Of a DNA stretch of 6,084 nucleotides, positions 4,140 to 6,084 are shown piece after piece. The notes beneath the pieces are model-generated. The model was not told the origin of the DNA. It did no database searches and saw only the letters and a program-made list of their open reading frames with translations. The number at the start of each line of letters is the position of its first letter. Position 1 is the stretch's first letter. Location: assembly GCA_001804045.1 (NCBI GenBank), contig MHFD01000034.1, positions 13,167-19,250 on the forward strand. Reading direction: 5' to 3'. The DNA is from Omnitrophica bacterium RBG_13_46_9 (GTDB taxonomy: Bacteria; Omnitrophota; Gorgyraeia; JABMRN01; RBG-13-46-9). Made by a program: the position numbers and the translations under genes.

Positions 4140-6084
4140 ATGAAACAAAGAAAACGACATAGCACGTGGATGCGGACAACCGCCCTGGTGTTGGTGTGCC
4201 TTTTTACGGTGAACACGGTTGCGTGGGAGTATCCGGTCTTGTACACGCAACCGGCCGAAAGGGCTACCCTTGCGCCGCAGTCGATACTTAAGTCGATACT
4301 CGATGTCGTGGGGGCGGAGTACGCCACGCGCTTACGATTTGAAATGGCGTCTATAGTCTCCATGGCGCTCGAAGGGTTAAAGGGTGATAACATTAATTAT
4401 CGAAGCCGGCTCAATATCAACGCGGCATTGGATAAACAGTGTTTGGATAAAGAGAGGAGTTTCGATAGGCGTTATAGAAAACTTTTGGAAGTCGCGTCCA
4501 ACCCGAAACAGAGAGATGACGGTGCAATAGAAATAAGACTTAGAGCGACAAGGCCTGCCAGAAGAGCGGGTGAATTTACCGTTGTATTCAGGGGCAATAG
4601 AATCGAAGATGCGCTCAATATGCAGAATATGGAAATAGCGATAGCCGGTATTCACCCCAATTTTACGGAAACAGACAGAAGACACATGAATGAACTCGTC
4701 CTTTATGCCACGACAGGAATAAGGGAAAGAACGCTTGATGAGAGGCTGCCTGTGGCGGCAAGGATCGTAGATAAAGACGGAAATGTGGTATGCACAGTGA
4801 CGCGGAAAAAACTTGAAGAGCGCAGCAAATACGGAGTAGGCGCGATCCACGCCGAGGTGCAAGCCATAAGGGAAGCGGAAGAAAAAGGATTTTCGGATTG
4901 GGGGAACGCTACGATATATATAAATCTTTCCTCATGCCATGCCTGCAATAAGACCCTGGCGGAGTTTTATGGGTTTAAAAGGATTGTTTATGGCATACCG
5001 GATGAGAGCCTGACTGCGGGAGAAGCCGAAAGAAATTCCGCGATTTGCCGGGCTAATAATGTAGAACTGGCGGAATGCCCTGACATATCGATTAAAGGGG
5101 AAATCCGTTCATTGTTTAAGGAACAGTTTGCGGCAGGCAGGTGGAGAGGCGGCAGAATCGCCAAGAACAGGGGTATGCTCGATCTCGAACAGAGATTAAC
5201 AGGACAGTTCAGAGAAAGCTACAGAGGCATCCATGGCGAAGATGTGCAGGTATGTGTGTTCGATTCGGATCTGTGGATCGAGAATAGGCATGATACGCAG
5301 ACGGAAGACCTGCTCTTCCGCCACCTCGAGTGGTTGAAGCAGGATCTAAAACCCAAGAAAAGATTTGTCGTACTTATTGTAGGCAAGGAAAAACATTGCC
5401 GGGAGGCGAGAGAGAGGATAATAGCGGACGGTATATTTGAGGACAAGGACATGTTTTTGTATGACATGAAAGGCCATGAAGATATCGCGGATCTTGTAAG
5501 GCGTGTCTCTTCTTACACCGAAACCGCGCCGGATGCGGGCCCGCATACACGGTTGCCTATAGAGATAACGGATGGGCACATCCGATTGCTCAAAGACGGC
5601 GAGGAGATTCTTAACCGGGACATCCCGCAAAATACGAGACATTACGAGCTGTCGGAAGGCGATACAAGATGGTTTTATTTCCTGACGAGCGACGGTAAGA
5701 CCGACAAACCAATTGGAACAGAAGGACCTGACGTCAAGACAATTACAAACGCCCAACGCACAAGCGGATATGTACCGAAACATCTTATTGACGAAGGGTT
5801 CATGGCTGTTATCGAGACGGACGGCGACTACAGGTTATACACGCCGAGACTGGCTAACTGCACCGGCCTTGTTCTTAGAGGGAAAAGAGATGGCAGGAAT
5901 GTTTTGATAGTCGGCCACATGATTCCTGAAGAAAAGACGACATTGGACAACATCGTTGAGGAATTGCAGAGCCCGAAACTGCGTATAACTGACATCGAGG
6001 GCATGTTCCTTACCCGAAAGGATACGGAAGAAAAGAAAGGCATACGCGCGGAAGTGGAAGCGGTAAACAAAAAACGGGGACTCG
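4140..6084 (+). CDS. Signal-peptide-bearing multidomain deaminase-like protein (3'-partial)
   Basis: The frame is open from the ATG at 4140 to the window end (648 codons, no stop). An in-frame stop at 4092 and no alternative start between fix the start. Residues 1-28 are a Sec-type leader nearly identical to that of the upstream gene, but AWA is changed to AWE, so cleavage may move to after TVA. Residues about 31-140 resemble the neighbour's module (TLAPQSILK against TLAAQSVFK). Residues about 176-290 carry a cytidine/dCMP-deaminase-like zinc site: H237 and E239 in IHAEVQAI, then C266 and C269 in SSCHACNKTL followed by FKRIVYG; the usual Pro before the first Cys is Ser. Residues about 365-455 form a Rossmann-like alpha/beta segment (VQVCVFDSD, RFVVLIVG). 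Residues about 560-640 show T568, C574 and H593 (VGHMIP) in CheD-like order. The deaminase domain is well supported, the CheD-like domain tentative, the substrate unknown. It may be a secreted effector or a surface enzyme. Confidence 0.88.
   Translation, partial: MKQRKRHSTWMRTTALVLVCLFTVNTVAWEYPVLYTQPAERATLAPQSILKSILDVVGAEYATRLRFEMASIVSMALEGLKGDNINYRSRLNINAALDKQCLDKERSFDRRYRKLLEVASNPKQRDDGAIEIRLRATRPARRAGEFTVVFRGNRIEDALNMQNMEIAIAGIHPNFTETDRRHMNELVLYATTGIRERTLDERLPVAARIVDKDGNVVCTVTRKKLEERSKYGVGAIHAEVQAIREAEEKGFSDWGNATIYINLSSCHACNKTLAEFYGFKRIVYGIPDESLTAGEAERNSAICRANNVELAECPDISIKGEIRSLFKEQFAAGRWRGGRIAKNRGMLDLEQRLTGQFRESYRGIHGEDVQVCVFDSDLWIENRHDTQTEDLLFRHLEWLKQDLKPKKRFVVLIVGKEKHCREARERIIADGIFEDKDMFLYDMKGHEDIADLVRRVSSYTETAPDAGPHTRLPIEITDGHIRLLKDGEEILNRDIPQNTRHYELSEGDTRWFYFLTSDGKTDKPIGTEGPDVKTITNAQRTSGYVPKHLIDEGFMAVIETDGDYRLYTPRLANCTGLVLRGKRDGRNVLIVGHMIPEEKTTLDNIVEELQSPKLRITDIEGMFLTRKDTEEKKGIRAEVEAVNKKRGL
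4150..4201 (+). repeat. Signal-peptide DNA cassette, copy 2 (52 bp, identical to 894-945)
   Basis: Second copy of the 52-bp segment, in the same position within the leader of the next gene and in the same reading frame. Bases before it (coding MKQR against MKYG) and after it diverge rapidly between the two genes, so the identity is confined to the leader core. This pattern fits recent gene conversion or leader swapping better than duplication of a whole gene. Confidence 0.97.

Overview
The window holds three co-oriented plus-strand genes: the 3' end of one (1-504), one complete gene (884-3982) and the 5' part of a third (4140 to the window end). Two repeat-rich intergenic regions (505-883 and 3983-4139) separate them. 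I see no rRNA, tRNA, insertion sequence or CRISPR array. The protein style suggests a Candidatus Omnitrophota (former OP3) genome: large multidomain proteins behind near-identical Sec-type leaders, lineage-specific flanking domains, starts without a strong Shine-Dalgarno, and intergenic DNA full of short degenerate repeats. That assignment rests on recall of such genomes, not on a marker gene, and is moderately confident.

Layout. Positions 1-504 encode the C-terminal end of a protein of unknown function. Positions 505-883 carry about 77-bp tandem copies built from GAAA-centred 10-11 bp units, a perfect short hairpin, and a 5-unit decamer array just before the next start. Positions 884-3982 encode a 1032-residue protein: Sec signal peptide, lineage-type N-terminal module, B12-binding-like domain, radical SAM core with CxxxCxxC, helical region, and a C-terminal domain of about 240 residues. 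Positions 3983-4139 hold two five-unit heptamer arrays in opposite orientation, able to form a long imperfect hairpin. Positions 4140-6084 begin a protein of at least 648 residues with the same leader, a related N-terminal module, a zinc-dependent cytidine-deaminase-like domain (HAE and CHAC), a Rossmann-like alpha/beta segment, and a possible CheD-like Cys/His deamidase domain before the window ends.

How they fit together. The two downstream genes share a 52-bp segment identical at DNA level that encodes the core of the signal peptide, followed by a diverged but recognisable N-terminal module. The complete gene and the upstream partial gene appear to share a diverged C-terminal domain. This suggests a modular set of exported or membrane-anchored proteins in which different enzyme bodies are placed between common ends. 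The enzyme types are unexpected outside the cytoplasm (radical SAM/B12, nucleobase deaminase). Substrates, cellular location and any joint function cannot be read from the sequence.
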